DNA of 64,000 bases from Bacteroidales bacterium (lineage in GTDB: Bacteria > Bacteroidota > Bacteroidia > Bacteroidales > UBA932). A program made the translations under genes and the position numbers. Numbering within the stretch: position 1 is the stretch's first letter; each line of letters begins with the position of its first letter. The stretch is taken from assembly GCA_017634595.1 (NCBI GenBank), contig JAGBNC010000021.1, forward strand, positions 153,645 to 217,644. Reading direction: 5' to 3'. Positions 45,277-54,390 of this stretch are shown piece by piece. The notes under the pieces are model-generated. The model was given only the letters and a program-made list of their open reading frames with translations, had not been told where the DNA came from and did not search any database.

Positions 45277-46350
45277 ATGTCCAAAGTTCATGTTTTCAAT
45301 GCAGGTCCATGCCTCCTGCCGCAAATCGCAATCGACAATTCCATTGAGGCCCTCAAGGACTTCAAGGGCACTGGCGTATCGCTAATCTCCATATCACACC
45401 GCACCAAGGAGTGGGAGTCGGTGATGGATGAGTGCCGTGCACTCTGGAAAGAGCTTCTCAACATACCCGACGACTACGAAGTCGTATTTCTGGGCGGCGG
45501 CGCAAGCCTCCAGTTCCTTTATGTAGCAATGAACTTCCTCGAGAAGAAAGCCGCTTATCTTGACACCGGCGTCTGGGCGCACAAGGCCCTCAAGGAAGCC
45601 CAGGGCCTGGGCGAGGCTTATGCCATAGCCTGTTCCAAGGACCGCAACTACTGCTACATTCCCAAGGGTTTCGACATCCCCTCAGACCTTGACTATCTGC
45701 ACATTACTACCAACAACACCATCTACGGCACCGAGATCAAGACCGACATCGACTGCCCGGTACCCCTCATCGCCGACATGTCTTCCGACATCCTCAGCCG
45801 CAAGGTTGACGTAAGCAAATACGCCATGATTTACGGCGGCGCCCAGAAGAACGCGGGCCCTGCCGGCGTGGCATTCGTCATAGTACGCAAGGACATGCTG
45901 GGCCGCGTGAGCCGTTACATCCCCACCATGCTGGACTACCGCACCCACATCGACAAGGGATCCATGTTCAACACTCCCCCCGTGTTCTCCATCTTCGTGA
46001 TGAACGAGACACTCAAATGGCTTAAGGGCATAGGCGGCGTGGAGGCCATACATGCCATCGACGAGAAAAAAGCCGCCACTCTCTACGCCGAGATTGACCG
46101 CAACTCCATGTTCCGCGGCACCGCCGACAAGGAAGACCGCTCCATCATGAACGTCTGCTTTGTGATGGCAGAAGGCCGCGAGGCCCTGCAGGACGAGTTC
46201 CTGGCATTCGCCAAGGAGCGCGGCATGGTAGGCATCAAGGGTCACCGCTCCGTGGGCGGATTCCGCGCTTCGCTCTACAATGCCTGCACCCAGGAAGATG
46301 TAGAGGCACTGGTGGCATGCATGCAAGAATTTGAGAAACTTCACATTTAA
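45277..46350 (+). CDS. serC: SerC, phosphoserine aminotransferase
   Basis: 357 residues. PLP enzyme converting 3-phosphohydroxypyruvate to phosphoserine. Opens [10 protein letters not shown]. The PLP lysine is in [12 protein letters not shown] (near 193), with [10 protein letters not shown] near 70 and [15 protein letters not shown] near the C-terminus. Length is normal. serA follows after 5 nt, giving two of the three serine pathway steps in one operon. The serB phosphatase is not in the window. Confidence 0.95.
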   Translation: MSKVHVFNAGPCLLPQIAIDNSIEALKDFKGTGVSLISISHRTKEWESVMDECRALWKELLNIPDDYEVVFLGGGASLQFLYVAMNFLEKKAAYLDTGVWAHKALKEAQGLGEAYAIACSKDRNYCYIPKGFDIPSDLDYLHITTNNTIYGTEIKTDIDCPVPLIADMSSDILSRKVDVSKYAMIYGGAQKNAGPAGVAFVIVRKDMLGRVSRYIPTMLDYRTHIDKGSMFNTPPVFSIFVMNETLKWLKGIGGVEAIHAIDEKKAATLYAEIDRNSMFRGTADKEDRSIMNVCFVMAEGREALQDEFLAFAKERGMVGIKGHRSVGGFRASLYNACTQEDVEALVACMQEFEKLHI

Positions 46351-46355
46351 TTGAT

Positions 46356-47276
46356 ATGAAAGTACTAGTAGCAACACAGAAACCCTTTGCGGCTGCAGCC
46401 GTAAACGGTATCAGGGAAATACTTGAAGCTGCCGGACACGATGTGGTCCTGCTCGAGAAATATGCTGCACAGGAAGAGCTCACAGCGGCAGTTGCCAATG
46501 TGGAAGGCTTGATAGTGCGTTCCGACAAAGTCACCGCCGAGGTGATAGCCGCCGCTCCCAAACTTAAGATCGTGGTGCGCGCCGGCGCCGGATTTGACAA
46601 TGTCGATCTTGCGGCCGCCAGCGCCCGCGGCATAGTGGTGATGAACACTCCGGGCCAGAACTCCAACGCCGTGGCAGAACTCGCCGTAGCCATGATGATA
46701 TACATGGCCCGCACCCAGTTCACCCCCGCCACCGGCAGTGAGATTTCAGGCAAGACGCTTGGAATCCAGGCATTCGGCAACGTAGGCCGCCTGGTCGGCG
46801 CCAAGGCTAAGGCCCTGGGCATGAAGGTCAAAGCCATCGACCCATTCCTCAAGGAGGAGCAGATCGAGGCCGGCGGCGCAGAGCCCGCATCGACGCTTAA
46901 AGATCTCTATGCTACATCCGATTTTGTATCCATTCACATACCCGCTACGCCCCAGACCATAGGCAGCATTGGTTACACGCTCATCAGCAGCATGCCCAAG
47001 GGAGCCACGCTTGTCAACACCGCCCGCAAGGAGGTCATCGACGAAGCCGGACTGGAGAAGGCGCTGGAGGAGCGTCCCGACCTGAAATACATCACCGACG
47101 TGGCTCCGGACAACTATGCAGTCCTCAAGGAGAAATTCGGCCTGCGTGTGTTCGCCACGCCCAAGAAGATGGGGGCCCAGACGGCTGAGGCCAACCTCAA
47201 CGCAGGACTCGCCGCAGCCCGTCAGATAGCCGACTACTTCGCTACCGGCAACACCCGTTTCCAGGTCAACCGCTGA
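46356..47276 (+). CDS. serA: SerA, D-3-phosphoglycerate dehydrogenase (short, Lys-type)
   Basis: 306 residues, the short form with no ACT regulatory domain. NAD fold GIQAFGNVGRLVGAK near 130, catalytic Arg in NTARKEVIDE (near 224) and Glu in the next block. Where most members have the catalytic His (TPH.GA.T), this one reads ATPKKMGAQTAEA, placing Lys at the catalytic position; this is the type IIIK variant also known from Entamoeba and Bacteroides. Without ACT it is probably not inhibited by serine. Element D follows the stop directly. Confidence 0.93.
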   Translation: MKVLVATQKPFAAAAVNGIREILEAAGHDVVLLEKYAAQEELTAAVANVEGLIVRSDKVTAEVIAAAPKLKIVVRAGAGFDNVDLAAASARGIVVMNTPGQNSNAVAELAVAMMIYMARTQFTPATGSEISGKTLGIQAFGNVGRLVGAKAKALGMKVKAIDPFLKEEQIEAGGAEPASTLKDLYATSDFVSIHIPATPQTIGSIGYTLISSMPKGATLVNTARKEVIDEAGLEKALEERPDLKYITDVAPDNYAVLKEKFGLRVFATPKKMGAQTAEANLNAGLAAARQIADYFATGNTRFQVNR

Positions 47277-47277
47277 T

Positions 47278-47357
47278 TTTTCCGGCCGACAGTAGTGATA
47301 CCGGGGCCCTTTTCCCCATGTTTTATGGGCCCCGGACCACTACTGTCGGCCGGAAAA
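47278..47357. repeat. palindromic element D (TTTT-loop class)
   Basis: Arms 47278-47309 (32 nt) and 47327-47357 (31 nt) match apart from a small mismatch and one-base gap. The loop at 47310-47326 is TTTTCCCCATGTTTTAT. It starts 1 nt after the serA stop and ends 12 nt before the receptor start codon, so its stem would sit at the initiation region. Confidence 0.82.
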
Positions 47358-47369
47358 TGATAACATAGT

Positions 47370-49502
47370 GTGAGAAGTTCAAAATACATTACCATATGCC
47401 TTGCTGCCGTATTCGCTACGGCAGCAAGTATCTGTGCCCAAGAGCCCGAACGCCGTGACACCCTCGACACTTCCTACGTGACAGCAGTCAAGGAGAAGAT
47501 GCGCAATACCACCCAGACGGGCCTCATGCGCCTCGACGGTGAGAAACTTCGCGGCGGAGTAGCGGTATTCGGCACTCCCGACATCATCAAGCAGCTTCAG
47601 CTCCTCCCCGGCGTAGCCGCAGGCAACGAGCTCATGAGCGGACTATACGTCCACGGCGGTGACGGAGCCGACAATCTGTTCCTGCTGGACGGAGTCCCGC
47701 TCTACAACATAAGCCACTTCGGCGGCTTCTTCTCAAGTTTCAACACCGATGTTGTGGACAATCTGGACTTCTACAAGAGCGGTTTTCCCGCACGCTACGG
47801 CGGCAGACTGTCGTCGGTAGTGGATGTGGAGACCTCCGAGGGCAACATGAAGAAGTGGCACGGAGGCGCGTCGCTCGGCCTTATCGACGGGAGGCTACAT
47901 ATCGAAGGGCCCGTGTGGAAAGACCGCACTTCGGTCAATTTTGGGCTCAGGCGCTCATGGATGGACGTCATAACCATTCCCGCCATAGCGTATGCCAACC
48001 GGCGCAACGGCGACAATACCAAGGCCCGCGGCTCCTACGCCATGTGGGACTTCAACGGCCGCATCACCCACAAGATTGACGAGCACAACAAGCTCAATGC
48101 CACCATCTACTGGGGCGAGGACAATCTACGTGCAGGCATAAAGGAGCTTGACGAAGATAATTCCTACATGGACATGGGCATACGCACGATCTGGGGTACG
48201 TTGGCAGGATCGCTTGCATGGGAGTCAAAGTATTCCGACAAACTAAAGGGCAAACTGCTTACATACTACACCCGCAGCAGCTCCGATGTAGGCTATACTT
48301 TCGACATCAATTACACCGGAGACAACGGCACCAACAGAATGTATTTCAACGACGACAACATCTGCGCCGTGCGTGACGGAGGCTTCAAATACGACCTTGA
48401 CTGGTATCCCAACTCATCCCACCATGTGCGCTTTGGCGCCGCTGCCGCAATGCACGGTTACAAAACAGTGCGGGAATACCAGCAGCGCAATACATTTGAG
48501 GGGCTGGATCCCGAGGAGAACAACGGCGGCGAAGGCGACCGCTACCTGTCCTGGGAGCCCGCTGCATATATCGAAGACGAATTCTTCATCAGCTACAATT
48601 TCACCATCAATGCCGGCCTGCGGGCGTCGGTATTCGGCACCAAGCTCAAAAGCTGGGGGTCACTGGAACCCCGCGCCGCCCTTAAATGGCTCATTACCAA
48701 TACGGCATGCGTCAAGCTTTCCTACACGCGCATGAGCCAGTACGCTCATCTGGTGTCGGCCATGTACATCGACCTTCCCACCAACAGCTGGATGCCGTCC
48801 GTGCCGGGAGCAGGCCCCATGGTGTCGGACCAGATTGCCGGAGGCATTTACCTCACACCGGGGCACTTCAAGATAAATGTCGAAGGATGGTACAAGACCA
48901 TGAACGGCATGCTGGCCTACAACGGAGCCAACGCCTTCTATCCCCCGCTTGTGAATTGGGAAAAGTCTTTCACCACCGGCAGGGGTGAATCGTACGGCAT
49001 GGAGCTGGAGGCTACTTATTCAGAGCCCAAGATCGAGCTGTCCGCTTACTACACCCTCAGCTGGTCATGGCGCGAATTCGAAGCTTACTCTATGTTCCCA
49101 TTCCTCGACCACAACGACAACCGTCACAAGGTCAACCTTGTGGCCACATGGAGGCCCAACAAGAAATGGAACGTCTTTGCCAACTGGAACTACCACTCGG
49201 GCAACCGCATCACCATACCAAGTCACGTGATACACTACGAAGAGGGTTCTTCATCCATGCTCTATCAAGCGCCGTACAATGCTAAACTGCCTGACTACCA
49301 CAGGCTTGACATAGGAGTAGATTACAGGATATTCTTCAAGGAAGGCCGCATGCTGAACATCAACCTCAGCATTTACAATGCCTACAATCATCTGAACGCA
49401 TCTTTCGCCATGCTCGACACCGACAATGACGGCAACTATATAGGCATGGCCTACGGGCTTGTACCAATCATCCCCACCATCAGCGTGGGCTACAAATTCT
49501 GA
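47370..49502 (+). CDS. TonB-dependent outer-membrane receptor
   Basis: 710 residues from GTG 47370; no ATG is available nearby, and this start gives the signal peptide MRSSKYITICLAAVFATAASICAQ. A plug domain (about 45-170: GVAVFGTPDIIKQLQLLPGVAAGNE, LYVHGGDGADNLFLLDGVPLYN shown as parts) is followed by a 22-strand-type barrel ending ISVGYKF. It lacks the N-terminal carboxypeptidase-like domain of SusC proteins, so it looks like a simple receptor. Paired with the DUF4249 lipoprotein 4 nt downstream, as is common in the phylum. Ligand unknown. Confidence 0.9.
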   Translation: MRSSKYITICLAAVFATAASICAQEPERRDTLDTSYVTAVKEKMRNTTQTGLMRLDGEKLRGGVAVFGTPDIIKQLQLLPGVAAGNELMSGLYVHGGDGADNLFLLDGVPLYNISHFGGFFSSFNTDVVDNLDFYKSGFPARYGGRLSSVVDVETSEGNMKKWHGGASLGLIDGRLHIEGPVWKDRTSVNFGLRRSWMDVITIPAIAYANRRNGDNTKARGSYAMWDFNGRITHKIDEHNKLNATIYWGEDNLRAGIKELDEDNSYMDMGIRTIWGTLAGSLAWESKYSDKLKGKLLTYYTRSSSDVGYTFDINYTGDNGTNRMYFNDDNICAVRDGGFKYDLDWYPNSSHHVRFGAAAAMHGYKTVREYQQRNTFEGLDPEENNGGEGDRYLSWEPAAYIEDEFFISYNFTINAGLRASVFGTKLKSWGSLEPRAALKWLITNTACVKLSYTRMSQYAHLVSAMYIDLPTNSWMPSVPGAGPMVSDQIAGGIYLTPGHFKINVEGWYKTMNGMLAYNGANAFYPPLVNWEKSFTTGRGESYGMELEATYSEPKIELSAYYTLSWSWREFEAYSMFPFLDHNDNRHKVNLVATWRPNKKWNVFANWNYHSGNRITIPSHVIHYEEGSSSMLYQAPYNAKLPDYHRLDIGVDYRIFFKEGRMLNINLSIYNAYNHLNASFAMLDTDNDGNYIGMAYGLVPIIPTISVGYKF

Positions 49503-49506
49503 CGTC

Positions 49507-50622
49507 ATGAGAGCTCTTCGTACAGTGTTAGTATTCACGCTGCTTCTGCTGGCCGTTTCCTGCGAGATACCCTTCGCGCTGGACAACGTGTCGGAGCCCG
49601 CCATATACATAGAGCTCATCCCGGCAAGTCCCTACAAGACAGCATTTTTCAAGGTAGGATATGCCGAGCCGCCCTATGGCAAACCGGGAGTGCGCGCACA
49701 CACACCTGCGGTGCAGGACATAAGCCTCAGCCTCAACGGACAGCCGGTGCAGCTGGAACCGGAAGCTATGGTCAACGGCAACCTCATCACTGTCGTACCT
49801 CAGGATTTCGAGCCGGTGCCGGGTGACAAAGTGGATATAAGCGTCAAGAGCGGCAGCGCTCCACTGGCCAGCGCATCAACTGTCATTCCTCCGCTGCCCG
49901 TCCTGGAGTCGGTGGAAATGGTCCCTGCAGGCGAGGACAGCACTTCCAAGACCGCCAAGGTCACAGTCAAACTTGCGGGGGACGTAAAGGAAGGCGAATA
50001 CTACGGCATCAGACTACTTGAGAAAGTGACAATTGTCACACTCTCGGAAGGGTTTCAGACCGATACCACCGTCAACTTCGAGTACAAACTTCCCGGGCAG
50101 GTGGCCTCGCGCGAGGACCTCAACTCGCTTGACCTTGACGCATTTGCCAACGTCCAATACAACGGAGCCCTCACCGACGAAGGCTTAAATATCTCTGGTC
50201 CGATGATGCTTCTGACAGCTAAGCAGTTCAAAGGCGCGTCCTACTCTTTCTACGTGAGCCGCGGTTCAGGATTTGACTGGAGCATCTTGTTCCCTGAGGG
50301 GATCGACCTGCCCGAACCTGAAATGCCGCTCGGCGACACGCAGATGCCCGACATTCCCCAGACTGAGACGCTGGTACTTGTGGACAATGCACAGTATGTG
50401 GTAGAACTGTACCGACTGTCGGAAGAACTTTACAACTACTTCAAGGCCCAGTATCTCATGGAATTCAACATGCTGTCCAATTTCGGCGTCACTCCGCCTA
50501 ACTTCACATACTCCAATGTTTTGGGCGGACTTGGCATTGTGGGCGGCATATCCGGCGTACGCACACAGTGGCTGGAGCTCCCTGATACTTCACCGCTAAG
50601 TATTTGTAAAAAAGCAATATAG
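49507..50622 (+). CDS. DUF4249 lipoprotein
   Basis: 371 residues from ATG 49507 (MRALRTVLVFTLLLLAVSCEIPF), giving a lipobox with Cys19. The longer frame overlaps the receptor gene and lacks a signal. Mature part is strand-rich with an Ig-like stretch near 60-110, and the end (FGVTPPNFTYSNVLGGLGIVGG) fits DUF4249, a family found beside TonB-dependent receptors and thought to be its surface or periplasmic partner. The last codons become AT-rich. Confidence 0.87.
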   Translation: MRALRTVLVFTLLLLAVSCEIPFALDNVSEPAIYIELIPASPYKTAFFKVGYAEPPYGKPGVRAHTPAVQDISLSLNGQPVQLEPEAMVNGNLITVVPQDFEPVPGDKVDISVKSGSAPLASASTVIPPLPVLESVEMVPAGEDSTSKTAKVTVKLAGDVKEGEYYGIRLLEKVTIVTLSEGFQTDTTVNFEYKLPGQVASREDLNSLDLDAFANVQYNGALTDEGLNISGPMMLLTAKQFKGASYSFYVSRGSGFDWSILFPEGIDLPEPEMPLGDTQMPDIPQTETLVLVDNAQYVVELYRLSEELYNYFKAQYLMEFNMLSNFGVTPPNFTYSNVLGGLGIVGGISGVRTQWLELPDTSPLSICKKAI

Positions 50623-50626
50623 TGGT

Positions 50627-50663
50627 ATTGCAAATCCAAGAAAAACTTTTAATCATTTGCAAT
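50627..50663. repeat. short inverted repeat after the DUF4249 gene
   Basis: ATTGCAAAT (50627-50635) and ATTTGCAAT (50655-50663) form a perfect 9-nt inverted repeat with a 19-nt spacer in an AT-rich gap of 147 nt. It may be a weak terminator. Nothing else is seen between 50623 and 50769. Confidence 0.35.
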
Positions 50664-50769
50664 GAAGGGTTTGCGTTCCACCTATACTATTTCTAACCTC
50701 ATACAGCTACCTCTTACTAAGGGATTATTCTTACTTGAGATGGGGGTTTAATTACTGACTGCCAGGAAC

Positions 50770-52617
50770 TTATAGTTTCACAATCAAAGCGCTGACAGGA
50801 CCAAGAGTAATGCGGTCACCCTTGGGGGAGGGCCTGTAAGAAGCCACCCCGAATTGCATAGCCTTATAATAACCAGAAGATGTTCGGTCAAGGGTAACGC
50901 TCCGCTTCTTGGATGTCGGGTTAAGCGCTATCAAGTAAGTCTCCTTACCGTCGGTACGATAGTAGAGCATGGGATATGGCTGCGCGGCATTGAACACCGG
51001 TATGAACTTAGCATCCGCCCAGAAAGCCGGGCTGCTCTTTCGAAGGGCAATCAGGGCCCTGGTCCAGTTAAGCAGCGATGAAGGATCGGCATCCTGCGAC
51101 TCCACCGTGATGGCCCCCGGAGCCGTAGGGTTCTTGCACCCGGCTGCCTTCCATTCCAGATACTGCGGATATGATGTAGCCGGAGTCCACTCGGGGCATA
51201 CCGGGATGTAAATATCTTCAGGCTTACACGCACTGAAACCGGCATTGGTGCTGGAATCCCATTGCATAGGACTCCGCCCTCCGGCCCTCTCCTTGCCGTT
51301 GTGGTTAGCCCCCTCGACATTGGGCAACTGAACCAGACTCCTCAGACCAATCTCGTCACCATAATAAAGAATAGGCAAAGGCATGGTAAGTACCCACGTC
51401 ATCATCACCTTAAGCTGGGACGGGTCGTTACGGGCGCCGGTATTAAGACGAAGGTGATCGTGATTACCTGTGATAGTCGCGTAATACCCCATGTCCTTGG
51501 TGTACTCAACACAGTCGGTATAGTGCTCATAGTAAGTTGAAAGCATCTCGGACGGGGGCGTACGGTCAATCTTGTCCTCAGGCCAGGGATTGCCGTAAAG
51601 GTCCCGCACCGATGGAGCACCGCCGCTAAGAGAGAAGTAGCTTCCGCCGTCGGCCTGATGCTTACGGTCGAAGTACATTCTGCGGATTGAAGAGCCGGTG
51701 CTGTTGAGATACATATCCACGTTGAATCCTCCTGAGAGGCACACCTTGGGATCATTCCATTCGGCCATGAGCACCCTGTCGGGGAAATTGGCATCAGACC
51801 AGTTGCGAATCTCGCGCCAGAGTGCAGTTATTGCTTCTTTGTCCTTGTCATTTTTGATGAGGCTTGACGCCATATCCACACGGAAACCGTCCACGCCCTT
51901 GCCATACCAGAACGCGAGAATGTTCTTAAGTTCCTGCCGTACAGCACGAGGGCCCGGCTCATCAACACCCTGCTCCCAGGGTCTGGAAGGATCGGGATTC
52001 GCGTAGCCATAGTTCAAAGCCGGCTGGCAGGCATAGAAGTTCTTGTAGTAGTACTTGGCTCTAGGGTACTCGCTCTTCATCCATTTACCGGTAGTATTCT
52101 GCATATAGTTCGGGTCTTCGAGCATCTTGGCCAGGTCTTTTTCGGCTTTAGCATCGGGCAAACGGTCGCTCCAGATATAGTAATCGGAGTGCTGCAGATT
52201 GGTGTCGGAAGCGCTCTCCAGGAACCATGGGTGCTTGTCAGAGGTATGACCCGCTACAAGGTCAAGCATCACCTTGATGCCTCTATCGTGAGCCTTCTGC
52301 ACCAGCTCGACAAGGTCGTTGTTGGTACCGAAGCGTGGATCGACCCGGTAGAAATCAATCACGTCGTAACCGCCGTCAATCCAGCCCGACACAAACAACG
52401 GGTTGAACCATATGGCGGTAACGCCAAGGCTCTGGATATAATCAAGTTTGGATATAACTCCCGGGATATCGCCTATGCCATTGCCGTCAGAATCCTTGTA
52501 AGACGAAGGATATACCTGGTAGATAACTGCGTTCCTGATCCATTCAGGGCCCGGCTGGGCACAAACGCACAAAGCCGCAAATATGGCGGCGGACAAGGTG
52601 GTGATGAGCTTTTTCAT
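50770..52617 (-). CDS. secreted GH13 alpha-amylase family enzyme
   Basis: 615 residues from ATG 52617 with a signal peptide ([21 protein letters not shown]). The GH13 blocks are present: AVIYQVYPSSYKDSDGNGIGD, DLVAGHTSDKHPWF, DGFRVDMASS (nucleophile Asp), LMAEWNDP (acid/base Glu) and GNHDHLR (third Asp). A C-terminal beta domain follows. It resembles oligo-1,6-glucosidase/trehalose-type members more than endo-amylases, but specificity is uncertain. Its ATG overlaps the recJ stop (ATGA), an odd coupling of a secreted glycosidase with a DNA repair gene. Confidence 0.9.
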   Translation of the reverse strand: MKKLITTLSAAIFAALCVCAQPGPEWIRNAVIYQVYPSSYKDSDGNGIGDIPGVISKLDYIQSLGVTAIWFNPLFVSGWIDGGYDVIDFYRVDPRFGTNNDLVELVQKAHDRGIKVMLDLVAGHTSDKHPWFLESASDTNLQHSDYYIWSDRLPDAKAEKDLAKMLEDPNYMQNTTGKWMKSEYPRAKYYYKNFYACQPALNYGYANPDPSRPWEQGVDEPGPRAVRQELKNILAFWYGKGVDGFRVDMASSLIKNDKDKEAITALWREIRNWSDANFPDRVLMAEWNDPKVCLSGGFNVDMYLNSTGSSIRRMYFDRKHQADGGSYFSLSGGAPSVRDLYGNPWPEDKIDRTPPSEMLSTYYEHYTDCVEYTKDMGYYATITGNHDHLRLNTGARNDPSQLKVMMTWVLTMPLPILYYGDEIGLRSLVQLPNVEGANHNGKERAGGRSPMQWDSSTNAGFSACKPEDIYIPVCPEWTPATSYPQYLEWKAAGCKNPTAPGAITVESQDADPSSLLNWTRALIALRKSSPAFWADAKFIPVFNAAQPYPMLYYRTDGKETYLIALNPTSKKRSVTLDRTSSGYYKAMQFGVASYRPSPKGDRITLGPVSALIVKL

Positions 52618-54347
52618 ATTATCTCTTCTCTTTCCCGGAGATCCCTCACGCGCAGCTGTATGGTAGAATTGCCACGATAGTAATTCTCTACGATAGAATA
52701 GCACACGTCGAGGGGATTGCCGGACTTAATGTAATCGTAGTATTCCGCCATATTGAAAGCTATAGCGGCAATCTGATGGTATGGCTGCGACTCCTGAATA
52801 AGGTCGAGCTTGAGATGCATGCCCCCGGCACCCACCTTGCGCCCGTTACCGGCATCGTACACATTTTCGGTAACGAATACCGGATTGTTGTTGCCGGGAC
52901 CGAAAGGTTGGAACTGCTTGAGGATTCGGAAGAATTTTGGCGTTATCTGTGAGAAGTCCAGGCGCGCGTCGATATCGACCACAGGTACAAGCATCTCGGT
53001 AGTGATCTTGCCGGCAATGAACTTGTCCAGACGGCTGGCGAACTCCTGTACGTTTTCTTCTTTAAGGGTAAGACCGGCCGCATAGACATGGCCGCCGAAG
53101 TTCTCCAGCAGGTCGGCACAGCTCTCGATCGCTTCGTACAAATCGAATCCCTGCACGCTCCTGGCAGAGCCTGTCACGAAACCGTTGGACTTGGTAAGTA
53201 CCACTGTAGGCTTGTAGTAAGCTTCCACCAGGCGGGACGCCACAATACCCACTATACCCTTGCTCCAGCGAGGGTTGTACACAATGGTTGCATTCTCCTT
53301 AGCCAGACAGCTGCCGCTTTCCACCATCTCGAGGGCTTCCTTGGTAACTTCGCGGTCGATATTCTTGCGGTCGTTGTTGTTCTCATTGATCTTCTCCCCT
53401 ATGAACATGGCCTGGTCAACATCCTCAGCCGTAAGCAGTTCTACGGCAAGGCGGCCCGATTCCATGCGTCCGGCGGCATTGATGCGGGGACCGATCTTGA
53501 ACACGATATCGTCTATGGTTATATGGCCCGGCTCAAGATTGGAAAGGTTGATCATGGCCAGCAAACCCTTATGGGGATTCTCGTTGAGCTGCTTGAGGCC
53601 GAAATGTGCCAGCGTGCGGTTCTCTCCCACCATGGTCACAAGGTCGGAGGCTATGCTCACCACCAGCAAGTCCAGAAGGGGGACAAGGCTCTCGAACGGC
53701 ACCTCGTAGCGCTGGCTGTATGCCTGGACCAGTTTGAAGCCCACTCCGCATCCGGAGAGGTCATCGAAAGGATAATGACAGTCATCACGCTTGGGATCCA
53801 GCACCGCCACCACCTGAGGAAGAGTCTCCTCCGGGAGATGATGGTCGCAGATTATCATGTCCACGCCACGCGAGGCGGCATATTCAGCCTTGTCGATGGC
53901 CTTGATACCGCAGTCCAGAGTTATAATGAGCTTGAATCCTCCTTCGATGGCCCAGTCGATGCCCTTGTAGGATACTCCGTAACCCTCGTCATAACGGTCT
54001 GGGATATAGAAATCTACGGCGGGAGTGAAGCGGCGGATGAAAGAATACACAAGTGCTACTGCAGTCGTGCCGTCCACGTCGTAATCACCATAAACGAGAA
54101 TCTTCTCGCCACCAGTGATTGCACTGTGCAGCCTCTCCACAGCCTCGTCCATGTCTTTCATCAAGAACGGGTCATGCAGGTCGCCGAGACTGGGACGGAA
54201 GAACGAACGGGCTTGTTCGAAAGATTCAACTCCCCGTTTTACAAGCAAGTCGGCCAGAACACGGTCTATTCCGACCTCGGCGGCCAGCTTGTCCACCTTG
54301 GCAGGATCGGCCTGCTCTCTGATTATCCACTTGCATTCCTTCATCAT
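52614..54347 (-). CDS. recJ: RecJ, single-stranded-DNA 5'-3' exonuclease
   Basis: 577 residues from ATG 54347 ([12 protein letters not shown]). DHH-family motifs: [36 protein letters not shown], the SGCGVGFKL block and, in DHHA1, [10 protein letters not shown] and [10 protein letters not shown]. The start is fixed by a TATCTTTG element ending 6 nt upstream; a second ATG 3 nt later is equally possible. Divergent from lysS within 43 bp. Confidence 0.95.
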   Translation of the reverse strand: MMKECKWIIREQADPAKVDKLAAEVGIDRVLADLLVKRGVESFEQARSFFRPSLGDLHDPFLMKDMDEAVERLHSAITGGEKILVYGDYDVDGTTAVALVYSFIRRFTPAVDFYIPDRYDEGYGVSYKGIDWAIEGGFKLIITLDCGIKAIDKAEYAASRGVDMIICDHHLPEETLPQVVAVLDPKRDDCHYPFDDLSGCGVGFKLVQAYSQRYEVPFESLVPLLDLLVVSIASDLVTMVGENRTLAHFGLKQLNENPHKGLLAMINLSNLEPGHITIDDIVFKIGPRINAAGRMESGRLAVELLTAEDVDQAMFIGEKINENNNDRKNIDREVTKEALEMVESGSCLAKENATIVYNPRWSKGIVGIVASRLVEAYYKPTVVLTKSNGFVTGSARSVQGFDLYEAIESCADLLENFGGHVYAAGLTLKEENVQEFASRLDKFIAGKITTEMLVPVVDIDARLDFSQITPKFFRILKQFQPFGPGNNNPVFVTENVYDAGNGRKVGAGGMHLKLDLIQESQPYHQIAAIAFNMAEYYDYIKSGNPLDVCYSIVENYYRGNSTIQLRVRDLREREEII

Positions 54348-54353
54348 AACTGG

Positions 54354-54361
54354 CAAAGATA
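54354..54361 (-). promoter_or_regulatory. -7 promoter element for recJ
   Basis: TATCTTTG on the minus strand, exact match, 6 nt before ATG 54347. Confidence 0.6.
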
Positions 54362-54375
54362 ACAAAAATAATTCG

Positions 54376-54383
54376 TACTTTTG
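54376..54383 (+). promoter_or_regulatory. -7 promoter element for lysS
   Basis: TACTTTTG, exact match, 7 nt before ATG 54391. It lies 14 nt from the divergent recJ element, so the two polymerase sites must overlap. Confidence 0.65.
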
Positions 54384-54390
54384 CACCGTT

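Noticed and set aside
50662-50751. 29-codon ATG frame in the gap after the DUF4249 gene
   Set aside because: Short, no homology recognised and no properly spaced promoter element (TA and TTTG are 4 nt apart).
53088-54362. 424-residue open frame on the plus strand
   Set aside because: Antisense to recJ, which has all DHH motifs. Long shadow frames are expected at this GC content.
54115-54390. longer start for lysS
   Set aside because: It runs antisense through recJ and crosses both promoters; ATG 54391 matches the family N-terminus.
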